Of a stretch of DNA of 64,000 nt, positions 1-9,748 are shown piece after piece; position 1 is the stretch's first letter, and every line of letters starts with the position of its first letter. The stretch is taken from positions 32,098,501 through 32,162,500 of the forward strand of contig NC_037090.1 of the NCBI RefSeq assembly GCF_002994745.2. Reading direction: 5' to 3'. Under the pieces are notes generated by a model, which saw only the letters and a program-made list of their open reading frames with translations, made no database searches and was not told where the DNA came from. Made by a program: the position numbers and the translations under genes. The stretch comes from Rosa chinensis. Its lineage: Eukaryota > Streptophyta > Magnoliopsida > Rosales > Rosaceae.

Positions 1-389
1 TTTTATCGATGGTACCTGAACTTCAATTTTGATCACAACCAGTACTCGAACTTTTCGATTTCATTTTAAATGGTACCTAAGGCCACCTTCGGTCACTATT
101 CTGGCCAAAAAAGCTAAATATAAAAAAAAAATAAAAAAAAACAAGTTCAAGGCCAGTCTATTACCAAAAAATCATCATTATATATGATTGCAACCCTTGA
201 AATCATCAAAAATCATCACTATGATTGCCTCCCATGCCGTTTTTAGTCTGAATAGTGACCGGAGGTGGCTCTAGGTACCGTTTAAAATGAAATCGAAAAG
301 TTCGGGTATTGGTTGTGATCAAAATTGAAGTTCAGGTACCATCGATAAGATTGAGGTATAGTTCAGGTATCATTTGTGATAATAACCCC
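1..389. repeat. Foldback (MITE-like) element, left end cut by the window
   Basis: Positions 1-113 and about 245-350 are long imperfect inverted repeats: the motif ATCGATGGTACCTGAAC near position 6 reappears in reverse complement near 331-347. Beyond the inner arm, the right side continues to ATAACCCC at 389, suggesting that the outer terminus reads GGGGTTATTATC and that the matching left terminus lies before position 1. No coding capacity is seen. A GGGG-type terminus would suit a MULE-derived MITE, but no target duplication can be tested because one end is missing. Confidence 0.6.
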
Positions 390-418
390 ATATATATATA
401 CATATATATATATATATA
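389..418. repeat. TA-rich microsatellite
   Basis: An interrupted run of TA dinucleotides lies directly next to the right end of the foldback element. It may have been the insertion target. Confidence 0.8.
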
Positions 419-1276
419 GCACATTAATAATAGAGAAAAAAACTTATTCATTATTATTAATATTGAAAGATTTGTGATGATTATTGTAACGCCCAAGTTG
501 CAGCTCATCAATTTAAGCACGTTACAGTGCCGTGACCGAACACTCGATTTACATCCTAGAGAACTGCTAGGCATTTTGTTTGAAAAGTTTTTTTTGTAAA
601 CGCACAACAAAAGCTTTAAAATAATTTTGAGGTGTAAATCTTTGAGTTACTAAAAATCTGTTTCATTCATCCAGAACTTGATTGAAATGCTCACTCGAAA
701 GATACGAACTTCAAAGAATGAGAATTCAACTAAATTTGACACAAGATCGACTAACTTTCAACAAATTTCCTGAATACGAAGTTCAAGAAATAGAATTTAG
801 AATTAAGTCTGGAAGATGGTTTAGCGAACTTGTTCTGCACTCCCAACTCTGTCCGCTACTATCCCATTTCCAGTGCATATATAGTACCTGCATCCACACT
901 GTTGTAGGGGTGAGCTTTCGGCCTTGCTGCTCAATAGGAACTCTACCTCGACTAGATTTGAAACCAATAAATAAATTTTTGAGTCTCTAGTATGAAAACA
1001 TGCTTAAACCAAAGATTTCAATAAACGACAAACTTTAAAAAAAAAAATGCTTTCTGACTCAAATATCGATGCAAGTTACTCGAATAAACACGTGTGCTAA
1101 ATCTTACCCGATAGTCGGTCCCGTGGACCCACTACACGACGTTATCTTAATTAATTTGTAAATCAGGTAAGCATAGCGAGAGTGTTCTGCTACCTAACTA
1201 CACACACGGAGTCAGGTCATCATTGCGATTGCTCACTGTCGAACTGGTGTAGCTAATTAACCCTTCGGAGGTTTTG

Positions 1277-1322
1277 GGGATCGAACCCAAGGAAGTCAGT
1301 GCCACCCTTTGCTCTCAAGCCA
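1277..1322 (-). other. tRNA-like A-box and B-box pair (possible SINE head)
   Basis: On the minus strand a perfect RNA polymerase III B-box, GGTTCGATCCC (1277-1287), is preceded by an A-box-like TGGCTTGAGAG (1312-1322), about 25 bases between the boxes. This layout is that of tRNA genes and tRNA-derived SINEs. No cloverleaf, poly(A) end or target duplication was recognised, so it may be a SINE remnant or chance. Confidence 0.3.
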
Positions 1323-1919
1323 TCACATTTCTCATATGGTTTGGTTAGTGTGCTTTGCATTTTAACTTAACCATGCCACACAACTTAACATGCATAACTT
1401 TGAAACAACTTAACAAAATAAATGCACATATCGAGGAGAGTCCCGAATCCTTGCCTGGATTCCGATGCTTTCTCTCACGTACTTTGAGAGTCGTGAACCT
1501 GTTGTTCGTCGGGTAACTGGAGTCCACATTGCGATCGTTAATAGTCTATTGAACAAATATTAAAATTTCGATGATTAATAAATCATCCGACCAGTAGTTG
1601 AGCAAGGTTTGACAAACTTTTCCTAGTTTGACTAGGATTGACCACTTTAACCAAGTTTGACCATGCTTGACCAATCACGACTATATTGACAAATAGTCCC
1701 GATTACTTGATGCTCACTTGAAATTCGAATATCGACCAATTTCCAAATTTGAATTCAAGATTTCTCTTAGTAAATTAGTCGCATAGTAATTCGATGGATT
1801 ACTATGGACACCCATAATACCACTTTAGGCCATTCCTTAGGCATTCACAACACTCGACTTTTCCAGACTTCACAACCAACTAATTCCATCCACAATTCAA
1901 ATATTTCTCAATCCGGTAT

Positions 1920-2668
1920 TTCCATCTGGTCTAAGATGGAAAGTAGGGGATGGCAAATCAATCTCAATCTATAGGGATGCTTGGGTACCGGTACCTCATT
2001 CCTTTCGTATCCAATCTCCACCTGGTATTTTCTTCAATTCTTGTGTTTCTACTCTCTTTGGTGCTGATGGTGGTTGGAATTATGATTTGATCATACATAA
2101 TTTTTGGACTTTGGAGGCTGAAGCAATATTGTCCATTCCTTTATCCATCTCCCCATCCCCGGATGTGTTATGTTGGCACTATACCAAGAATGGCATCTAT
2201 ACAGTAAAGAGTGGATACAAACTAATTGTATAGAAGAGAGATTGGCAAAGTGGGGAGGAGGGCAGCTCTACATCACAAGATAACATCATTTGGAGATGCA
2301 TTTGGCAATTTAAAATACCGGCTGTAGCTAGAATTTTCTTTTGGCGAGCTTTAAATGACATTTTGCCTTGTGCTTTCAACCTCCACAAGCGACATCTCCT
2401 CTCAACTCCTATTTGCCTTGTCTGTTGAAAGTTGTTTAGTAGAAAATGTGAAGACTTTGTTTCACCTTTTCAATTCAGTTGTTTATACATATTGCCCTAG
2501 GAAGTGTAATCAGGCAGCACATATGTTAGTTAGGAAAACACTTTTGTTTCCTGCATTTCAAGTTTGGGTAGAGCATGGGCCACAATGACTCTATGATGTA
2601 CTTGCTTCTTATGTATGCATCTAAGTTGCTTAATAATATGCAATTTTCATTCTCAAAAAAAAAAAAAA
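1920..2668 (+). mobile_element. 5'-truncated L1-type LINE fragment
   Basis: The plus strand encodes the C-terminal part of a plant L1-type LINE ORF2 and ends in a 14-base A-tract (2656-2669) after the trailer CATTCTC. Only the 3' end was inserted, as is usual for target-primed reverse transcription. It lies inside element A. No clear target duplication was found. Confidence 0.75.
1930..2588 (+). pseudogene. LINE ORF2 remnant: zf-RVT region plus RNase H tail
   Basis: One frame reads WRVGDGKSISIYRDAWVP and later YTKNGIYTVKSGYKL, WRCIWQFKIPAVARIFFWRAL and KRHLLSTPICLVC, the pattern of the zf-RVT segment that follows the reverse transcriptase in plant LINEs. After a stop in that segment and a frame change, a second frame (to 2588) reads CNQAAHMLVRKTLLFP, like the end of the LINE RNase H domain. 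The usual linker and most of RNase H are absent, so there is an internal deletion as well as 5' truncation. It is not functional. Confidence 0.7.
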
Positions 2669-2795
2669 TTTGATATTACATTCAAACTGTCACTATGAAA
2701 ACCGATAGACTAAATCAAATGCACCCCTAATTACAACCTTTCATTCAATAATCAATTTCACAAAGAAATCTCATTTACTGAAAAAAAATTTTGAA

Positions 2796-3952
2796 GGGGA
2801 AATGATCATTTACCCAATTTCAACAACAAAATTGCCCACTTGCTCCACTAACAGTGTTTTAACCCCATTTACCCAAAACACTCTAAGGGATTATTTCCCT
2901 ACTACCCAATTAATTCTTTTTTTTATTCTTTTTATTTATTTTTGAGACTTTTTTGCCCTCTCCTTCTTTCTCACTTAGAGAGAAAAGTCATCCTCCACCT
3001 TACTGTGCTCCGGTGACCAGTGGCCGGCCCGGACTCCAGCAACCGGTGACCAGAATCCAGCTACCGTTCACCGGACTGGTGACCGGATTCTGGCATCTGA
3101 CTTTATTGCCCCCCAGTAATCATATTATTGCCCCCCAATGCTCATATTATTACCTCCCAATAATCATATTATTGCCCTCCAGTAAATTGCATAAACTCCC
3201 AAAACCAAAATGAATACACTACATGCACATTTAATCAATTTATATGCATATTATTGCCCCCCAATACTCATATTATTGCCTCCCAATACTCATATTACTT
3301 TTATACGTTATCAGCACGCTCAGAGCCAATAGCCAAGAAAATAAACTTTAGTTTTCTAGTTTCTTTCTGTCAAAAAAAAAAAAAAAAATCTGTTTTGGCC
3401 GCCGGCCTCACCGCACCCAGCCAAGAGAAATTGATCTCCGCACCCAACAGCAGGACCAGAGCAATTGATATCCGCGCTGCCCTTGAGACCTGATCTCGAC
3501 CTCAACAACAACTCCTCTGCACCGTTGCCGCACCCAGATCGGATTCGTCAGCCCCCCACCGTCGCAGCACCCAGATCGGCGAAGACGTAGCTGCCCACCC
3601 GCCACCTCTCAGCCCCCAGTGCCTAGCGTGCTCTGCCCAGCGCCTCTGCATGCATCGCCGCCGGACACCAGTTCTCCTCCAGATATCAATCTACCCAGCC
3701 ACTCATCATGCAACACCAATCCCAACACTGGCCGCAAGTCCCAGTGAGAGAGATTGGTCAGAGAGAGAGAGAGAGAGAGATGGGCAGCAGCTGCAGAGAG
3801 AGATAGAGGAAAGAGAGTGAACCTGCAATTTTTTAATTAATTGAAGGTTGCAATTGTCATTTAACACTTAATTGGGTAAATTGGGTTAAAAAACTCTTAG
3901 TGGAGTAAGCGGGCAATTTTGAAGCTGAAATTGGGTAAGTGGTCACGGCCCC
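2796..3952. mobile_element. Non-autonomous MULE with 9 bp target duplication
   Basis: Terminal inverted repeats of about 100 bp start GGGGAAATGATCATTTACCC on the left and GGGGCCGTGACCACTTACCC on the right strand. The element is flanked by a perfect 9 bp duplication AATTTTGAA (2787-2795 and 3953-3961), the length typical of Mutator-like elements. There is no transposase. The interior holds a T-rich stretch, a CCGG-rich segment, a minisatellite and a (GA)n tract. A captured gene piece is possible, but none was recognised. Confidence 0.85.
3103..3300 (+). repeat. Minisatellite of the form CATATTATTGCCCCCCAATA
   Basis: Inside the MULE the motif CATATTATTGCC(C/T)CCCA recurs about six times at roughly 17-23 base intervals, in two clusters (3103-3185 and 3247-3300) separated by unrelated sequence. 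Confidence 0.7.
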
Positions 3953-4702
3953 AATTTTGAAACCACGACTCAATCAATTCAAACCAAGACATAACCACCC
4001 ATTCTGCATATGCAAACAACATCGCATAGCCAACACAATTCCTCAACTTTCAGGGATTAACAATTTTGACTAAACTTTCGAATTTAACTTCAATAAGTTT
4101 GATTTGCAGTTTGGGCCTCTACTTCCTCGTAGTAGCTTTATGAAAACCCGATGACGAACTGATATCTAAGCTTCGATTTCCACAACCCATAAATTTTTGG
4201 AATCTAACTCCCAATCGAGATTAGGCCTCGTCTACAGAAGAAGTCGAACCAAAAGCCAAGCCAGAACGAACCGAGAAGAGTCAGAAATGTCGTCGGCATT
4301 GGTGACAGCGTCGAACCCGAACTAGCCCATAAACCTAAATCAACCAAACTTCATCAATTTCAAAAACTAATTAACTAGAGGGTAGAGCATGACGAGAGGA
4401 GTGAGTTTCATATCACATGCAGCTCAGACGGTGGCCGGAGTTGCCGAAATTTGGAGAAGTCACCGGAGAAAACTCAGAGGTTCCGGTCTTTGATTCTCCT
4501 CCTTCGTTAAGTGCATGTGTGATCCGAGGTCACAGGGATGTAGGCGACGGAAAGACGAAGAAAAGGCGACCAATCTGCCTGCTAGAGGTGGCTTGACAGC
4601 GGAGATACGGCCGGGTCTAGAAACCGGATCGTTGGGTCATGTTTCGGGTCAGAGAGCTTCGATCCTCTCTTGACTCGTCTGGATCGTTCAACGATCGAAG
4701 GC

Positions 4703-4712
4703 CTATTTATAG
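4703..4712 (-). promoter_or_regulatory. Putative TATA box of element A
   Basis: The minus strand reads CCTATAAATAGG about 330 bases inside the 5' end of element A, followed by a CT/CCGG-rich leader. Its place is that expected for an LTR promoter or for a captured gene promoter. Confidence 0.5.
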
Positions 4713-5047
4713 GCTCCCTCAGTTTATTTTTGGACGGCTATCGAACAGTGGCTGATTAGACGGCCACGATTGCGTCGTGGTAATTTCCTTTTTCTTGAAT
4801 AATTTTCTAAAATCCTAGAACTTTGGAAAATCACGATAAATAGCTCGGATATTCGAAAAATTCTCTAAAAATTTTCACGAACTCGTCATGTCGTGTACTT
4901 TATTATCCAACTATTAAATCGAGGATTTCACTTTGTGAAAATTTCTAAAAATATTATCGAGCATCCTTTATCATTACCGAGATCGATAAATAATTTATCG
5001 AACGATCTTAATTTAGCTCGTTAAACTTTTTCGGGGGTCACAATTAT

Positions 5048-5672
5048 TATTGATTGAGAATGGTATACAACTATATATATATTAGTTACATATATGAAAT
5101 AATTGTATACAAGTTAAAGATAAAAACTAAAATATAGCTGCATAAGATAAAGATGAAAATAAAACTTTTAAACTGTGGATTCAATTGATGAACAATCCTT
5201 ATCATCAGAAAATAAAGATAAGAACGTTGGTTTAACCATTTAACAGAACTCATAATAAACCAGGCTTCATTTTGTGAAGGAGGGGCCTATGCTCCTTCTT
5301 GCTTCTTGCTGCTTCTCATTTTGTTCCCATACCTGTACGCTAATTTCAAGAACCCAACTTTCCTCTCCCATCTATCCATCACCACAGTATACCCCAAGTC
5401 ATGAAGCCGTCCAGAAGTTGTTTTCTTAGAACAACCCAAGACCATGAGTTTTGAAGTCGGGAAACAGAAGTTTGACAGTAGAGCAGCATATGTGGTTTTA
5501 CTCAATAAAAAAAAAACAAAACAAAAAAAGGAAAAAACAGCGCAGCGGGTACGCCTTATGTCTGATTTCGACGCCCTCCTAAGTCCGTTTTCTACGCCTT
5601 CATGCCTAGGTATCAAAAATCACTCATTTTAACTGCAGATTTTCACCTTAAGACGCTCCTGAGGCGCGCCTT
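5048..5672. other. Intergenic stretch with a GC-rich transposon-end remnant
   Basis: No gene is supported. The minus strand is open for 109 codons (5287-5616), but the protein is not recognised. From 5535 to 5670 the sequence becomes rich in GCCTTAAG, GACGC and GAGGCGCGCC motifs, resembling the subterminal parts of the hAT-like element at 42774-43945, and it may be a decayed end of that family. Confidence 0.4.
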
Positions 5673-6245
5673 CTAATACATTACTGTCAATGAAGGTGAC
5701 CCAATCAGCTGGCCATCCTCGACCAAACCTGGAGATGCCCCACCTACAATATGTTCCATGGCAAGGAAGTGGTCTAACATACGTTGTACACAATCGACAT
5801 TGTAGAGTGTCTCCATGGAATAAGAGAAGTTTGGCATCAAAAGATATTCTAGAGTAGCTTGATCAAGCTGCATACCAATCCTTTTCTCAAAATTTGAGAT
5901 GCAGGATTAGTTGGCTTGAAGAATCATGGCTGTCCGAACTCCGAAGTAGACTAAATAGGAATTTGGTTGGGACTAGACTCTTCTGCAATGGAAGTAGCCG
6001 ACCCACCTCTTCAAGTAAGAGCTTCTAGCCTTCTTCGGTGGTGGGGAGCCCAAAGATGCCGGTGCAAGACGGGTACTAGACTCACTAGTTCCTTGACGCC
6101 GACTTAGCCCAGGAAGATACTTTTTTGCATAAGAAGTGATGGACCCCGCAATAATCTCTTGTTCGATGCCATGAGATTCCATTACGGAAATCAATCTCTG
6201 ATATAGAGGCAAGCTTACTGTTGACGCATCCTCATACCACTAATC
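5673..6245 (-). pseudogene. NPH3-domain (BTB/NPH3 family) pseudogene fragment
   Basis: Two minus-strand segments match the NPH3 domain of the plant phototropism protein family, which act as substrate adaptors of CUL3 ubiquitin ligases. The upstream part (6240-5973) reads SLPLYQRLISVMESHGI and AKKYLPGLSRRQGTSESS. The downstream part (5873-5673) reads MQLDQATLEYLLMPNFSYSM and YNVDCVQRMLDHFLAMEHIV followed by GQLIGSPSLT. Between them a frameshift destroys the usual acidic link, and an expected Trp codon near 6240 is a stop (W before YEDAS). The BTB domain and the C-terminus are missing. I infer a dead fragment; whether it is a retrocopy or a transposon capture cannot be told. Confidence 0.75.
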
Positions 6246-6906
6246 TGAACTTGATTTTTTGGGTCTTGCTCTTGTACTTATTCCATTCCACAGGAATGCA
6301 TCACTTTTAGATCCCAATTTCATGCAAGCCATTTTCACAAGGAAATCAGTATCCCAACTTCAAGAACAAAATCTCAAGGTAGCTAAGTTAATCAATTACC
6401 TTGAATTTAAGCTGAGAACTCAAATTCACACCAGGAAATGCCCAAACCAGAGCAATTTCATCAACAGAAACAGAGACCTAGAAAGCTATTTCCTTGAAGC
6501 CAAAACCAGCCTAAGAAAAAAGCTGAAGAACCAAACACCAAGTCCTCAAAACCAAGTCTTTAAGAACCTTGAAACCGCAGAACAATGCAGCTTTCTTTAC
6601 TAACTGCCTCCAAAAAGCTGCAAGAAACCACTAAATCTTCTGCCAAAACTGACCTGAACTGTTACCTGTAGATATAATAGACCAAACTAAACTCCTGAAT
6701 TCCTCCACAAACCCAGTTCTGAATCCTTGAAAAACCTCTGGAACAACTCCATCAAAGCACACCCACCTCTAAAAACAAACCAAAATCTGAAACCCAAAAT
6801 CCCACAAACCCAGTCCAGCCAAAAAAACCCAACCAAAACAAAAATCCTAATTTACAGAGCAAAGCTTAGGTCAACCTCTTCCTCTACCCCCAAAACAAAA
6901 CCATAA
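6246..6906. other. Unannotated stretch, no gene seen
   Basis: The plus strand is open for 114 codons (6259-6603), but there is no recognisable domain and no splice or promoter context. The sequence is AC-rich with many AACC and CCAAA words. Confidence 0.4.
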
Positions 6907-7107
6907 GAGCAAGTTCACCCGTTGGGTCACCAGGTCACCTACTATTCACTGCATTTTAGTGTATATTTTCATTCTCTGGGTCACGAAATACACTGTGCCC
7001 GTGACCCAGGGCACGAAATACACTGTGCTCGTGACCCAGAGGGTGAAATTAACACTAAAAAGTAGTGAATAGTTGGTGATCTGGTGACCCAACGGGTGAA
7101 CTTGCTC
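6907..7107. mobile_element. Tourist-like MITE with TAA target duplication
   Basis: Perfect outer inverted repeats GAGCAAGTTCACCCGTTGGG extend imperfectly for about 44 bp on each side. TAA flanks the element on both sides (6904-6906 and 7108-7110), as in PIF/Harbinger-derived MITEs. The 201 bp interior holds a direct repeat of CACGAAATACACTGTG(C) followed by GTGACCCAG, and also forms hairpins. Confidence 0.85.
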
Positions 7108-7110
7108 TAA

Positions 7111-9058
7111 GGAGGAGTGCTATATACACACTCAGTAGCCATGTGGTAGTTTTTATTTATTTATTTATTTTTATCTTGGTAAGTGACTAAAGTAGTCATA
7201 ATGTTTCTCTCTCCTCATGCACATATTTTCTCTTCCCATTTTAACCTCTGAGTCTAATCTGAATCAAAGCTTCAACCTACTGAAACAACACAAACAACAC
7301 AGCCAAAATCCTGAATAATACCTAAAGCCAAAATTCTGTTACTCTCGGATCCTCCCGTAACCCGATTCCAGATTAGATTTAATCTCCGACTTAGCATCAG
7401 CGCAATGGAAAAAGTTGAAGAGATCTGGAGAAAGTTGAAGGCCCAGCAACACACCCACTGCCACACATTATAACAAAGATCATCTAGCACCAAAAAAGAA
7501 AAGAAAGAAGATCGAGATGCATTATTTTTCATTTAAACCCTGCAAGCAATAATCCAGTCTTTCTGAAACCAATACTGCAGAATTAAGTGGGTACTGGTTT
7601 CATTTGGGCACATACTATACTAATCACTTGCACTCCCAATTTATCATCTTGATACATATGAATTTGCTAACTACCATCTAAAGCTGAGTTGGGATTTAAT
7701 TAGAATAGGTATGGTTTCCATGCTACCCAGAAAAGAAAAGAAAAAAAAATGAATATATCAAAAATCAAATCAAATACCAAAATTTTCCAATTAATTCCAT
7801 TAATCAATCATCAATATTCAACAACTCATTGGAGGAAGATCATAGCCCTTGTCATCCTCCACTGAGTTCATCATCTTCGTGTATTACCTATTCCTCTCTA
7901 TCTTCTTCGGATTCCTCTGTTGCATCATCTTCAATATCGTAGTTGGTACCACATCTGATTCTTTCTCAGTCTAGATAAACACCTTGCTGGTATGTAAACC
8001 TCCCAGGCACAAATATTAGAAACACTAGGCTCATCTAGCCACCAAAGAATGACAAACATGCTCCCAAGTAGGGATCCTGATACCCACATTGGGTGGTATC
8101 GAAAGCTCAAATGTCCCTCATTAGAAATAGGGAAATCATGCTCCTCTAAATCCCATACAAATGGGTCATCTCCAACATCCAAAAGAGGTAACTGTTTACT
8201 ATCAGTCTCCATTATCTTTATCTCATAACGATACTGACTTAGGCATCAGAACGTCGAAGGTCGGCACACTTGGTCTTCTCCTCTGACCTTTGTTTGTCTT
8301 GCAGATAAACAAGACTGATAGCGATAGTGACAAGTTACACCATGTGATTCCGCTGGATCAGACCACTCGTCTATATTGCTGAAACACACCTAGTTCATCA
8401 TCTTGGTTGATTTCCTCTTCCTCTCTATCTCCATCTCAACCTTGATTAGAGACGTTGTTCTTCATCAGAGCGGTGTTTAAAGTCGTAGGAAAGAGGGTGC
8501 CTTTGGGCTCGCCAATTGGGACCAGTCCTAGCCCATCAAGCTTCTTGAAGTCCAATCCTACTATTTTGTGATTGTCTCCAAAATATGTTCTAGTGTTTTA
8601 ATGGGTTTGATGAGAGAGAAGAAGAAAGAGAATTGTTTTCGCAGAAGAGGAGAAATAAAGAAGAAAGAGAATGGAGTGGAAAAAATGACAAAGAAATTTT
8701 TTTATTAATTAAGGATTTCTTTTTTGCTGCCACATAACACGTAGCAATAGGGTGTGAGATCCAGACGCAAGGTGAGTGTGTATCTAGCATTCCCCAGACA
8801 CAAGATGCCACTAATTGTTTTCTGCACAACACCTCTAAACTAACCAAAAATATCCAAAATTAAAACCCATATGAGACACAAGGGACCAAAACCACTGACA
8901 CCCATTAAAGTAAAAGACCTCCCTCCCCTATTTTAATATCCCTAAAAAACCATGATATAAGTAAAGACCCATTTGCCTAAAACCCTAACAGGGCCATTAT
9001 TAATGGCAGCTACTCTCGCACTCCTCCAAATCTACCCTCCACAATTTCGTGGGGTCCT
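7111..9058. other. Intergenic or decayed region with possible long TIRs
   Basis: No intact gene is seen. GAGGAGTGCTATATACACACTC at 7112 resembles the reverse complement of 8777-8798, so the whole 7112-8800 segment could be an old DNA transposon. A target duplication was not found, partly because the MITE abuts the left side. It encloses one short open frame (7931-8212). Confidence 0.3.
7931..8212 (-). pseudogene. Unrecognised 93-codon open frame, probably a gene fragment
   Basis: The frame starts with a true ATG (METDSKQLPLLDVGDD), is acidic at first and then rich in aromatic residues (GHLSFRYHPMWVSG, MFVILWWLDEPSV). Immediately past its stop another frame continues with an acidic run, DIEDDATEESEEDREE, then a stop, which suggests that a frameshift separated a tail from its body. 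The look is faintly like the region after the LRRs of TIR-NBS-LRR proteins, but I cannot support that family. It may be exonic debris. Confidence 0.25.
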
Positions 9059-9293
9059 TTGGCTTGGGACACACTCATTGCCATTCTAGAACTTGGCTCC
9101 ATAGACTTTCATAGGTATCTTATAAGCGATCCAATTGAAGACCATGTGTTGTCTACTCATGAGTTACTTGATAAAGCCCTTTATAAAAGCTTCCAATATT
9201 CTACTATTTGTTTTTCAGTTTTGCAATTCATAGGTTCAAAAGATCAATTTTCAGATCCTGTAGAGGACCAAAGGATAAATTTCTTGGTGGCCT
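9059..9293 (+). pseudogene. Host open frame, left half, interrupted by copia element 1
   Basis: The plus strand stays open from about 9059 to the point of copia insertion, with the words LIAILELGSIDFHR, STHELLDKALYKSFQ and DPVEDQRINFLVA. TTTGTTTTTCAG near 9210-9221 could be a 3' splice site and AG|GTATCT near 9114 a 5' splice site, so part may be intron. Removing the copia element and one copy of its GGCCT duplication keeps the frame open into 16231. The protein is not recognised. Confidence 0.35.
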
Positions 9294-9581
9294 TGTTAGG
9301 TACTTTTGATCAATTCAAGTTGAGCAATGAATTAAGAACAATGAAAACAATATGGGGAATGACTTGTCTTATTCAGAGCAAAGATCATGGCTATATAGCC
9401 ATTACATAATCCTAACAGAATGAGAAATAGCAGCCCACGTTACGCAAGACCAATGCTACGTGATAAATCAACAAGAAAATAGTCAAAACAAACTAAAACC
9501 AGTAACCCTGACATATAGGTTTTTATTCTAACAAGGAAGCCTACATAACAAGAAACCTAAAATTATGCAACAACTCCATCA
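9294..9581 (-). repeat. 3' LTR of copia 1
   Basis: It is nearly the same as 15937-16230, differing by scattered substitutions and small indels, for example a 4-5 base change near 9512. Shared words include CAGAATGAGAAATAGCAGCC and ATGCTACGTGATAAATCAAC. Such divergence points to an insertion that is not very recent. Confidence 0.9.
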
Positions 9582-9596
9582 TTCCCTCCCTTAAAC
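9582..9596 (-). promoter_or_regulatory. Polypurine tract of copia 1
   Basis: On the minus strand TTTAAGGGAGGGAA lies directly upstream of the 3' LTR start (TGATGGAG), the usual place of the plus-strand primer. Confidence 0.75.
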
Positions 9597-9748
9597 TAAT
9601 GTGATTTGAGCAATTAGTTTACATCCATCAAGTCACAGACTCCCATCTGAGCACGTAGTCTCTGAAAGGCTACCAACTTCATCAGCTTAGTTAGCAGATC
9701 TGCTAGCTGTTCATGTGTACCACAATGCACAAGTTCTACAGCACCATC

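Larger units (their letters stand above)
485..5042 (-). mobile_element. Long non-coding TG...CA element A (giant solo-LTR-like), nested host of a LINE and a MULE
   Basis: Read on the minus strand, the element begins TGTGACCCCCG at 5042 and ends GGGCGTTACA at 485. It is bounded by a perfect 5 bp duplication ATTAT (480-484 and 5043-5047). TG...CA ends with a 5 bp duplication fit an LTR retrotransposon or a solo LTR, yet no internal terminal repeat was found in the 4.56 kb, so a very large solo LTR (LARD or Tat/Ogre-like) is the simplest reading. A TATA box, a CCGG- and CT-rich leader and a downstream AAGCTCACCCCTACAA motif are shared with element B at 11638-14858. No protein domain belongs to the element itself. 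A LINE fragment and a MULE sit inside it. Confidence 0.6.

Noticed and set aside
682..990. 102-codon plus-strand open frame
   Set aside because: It lies antisense inside non-coding element A, has no domain, and ends at a repeat motif shared with element B.
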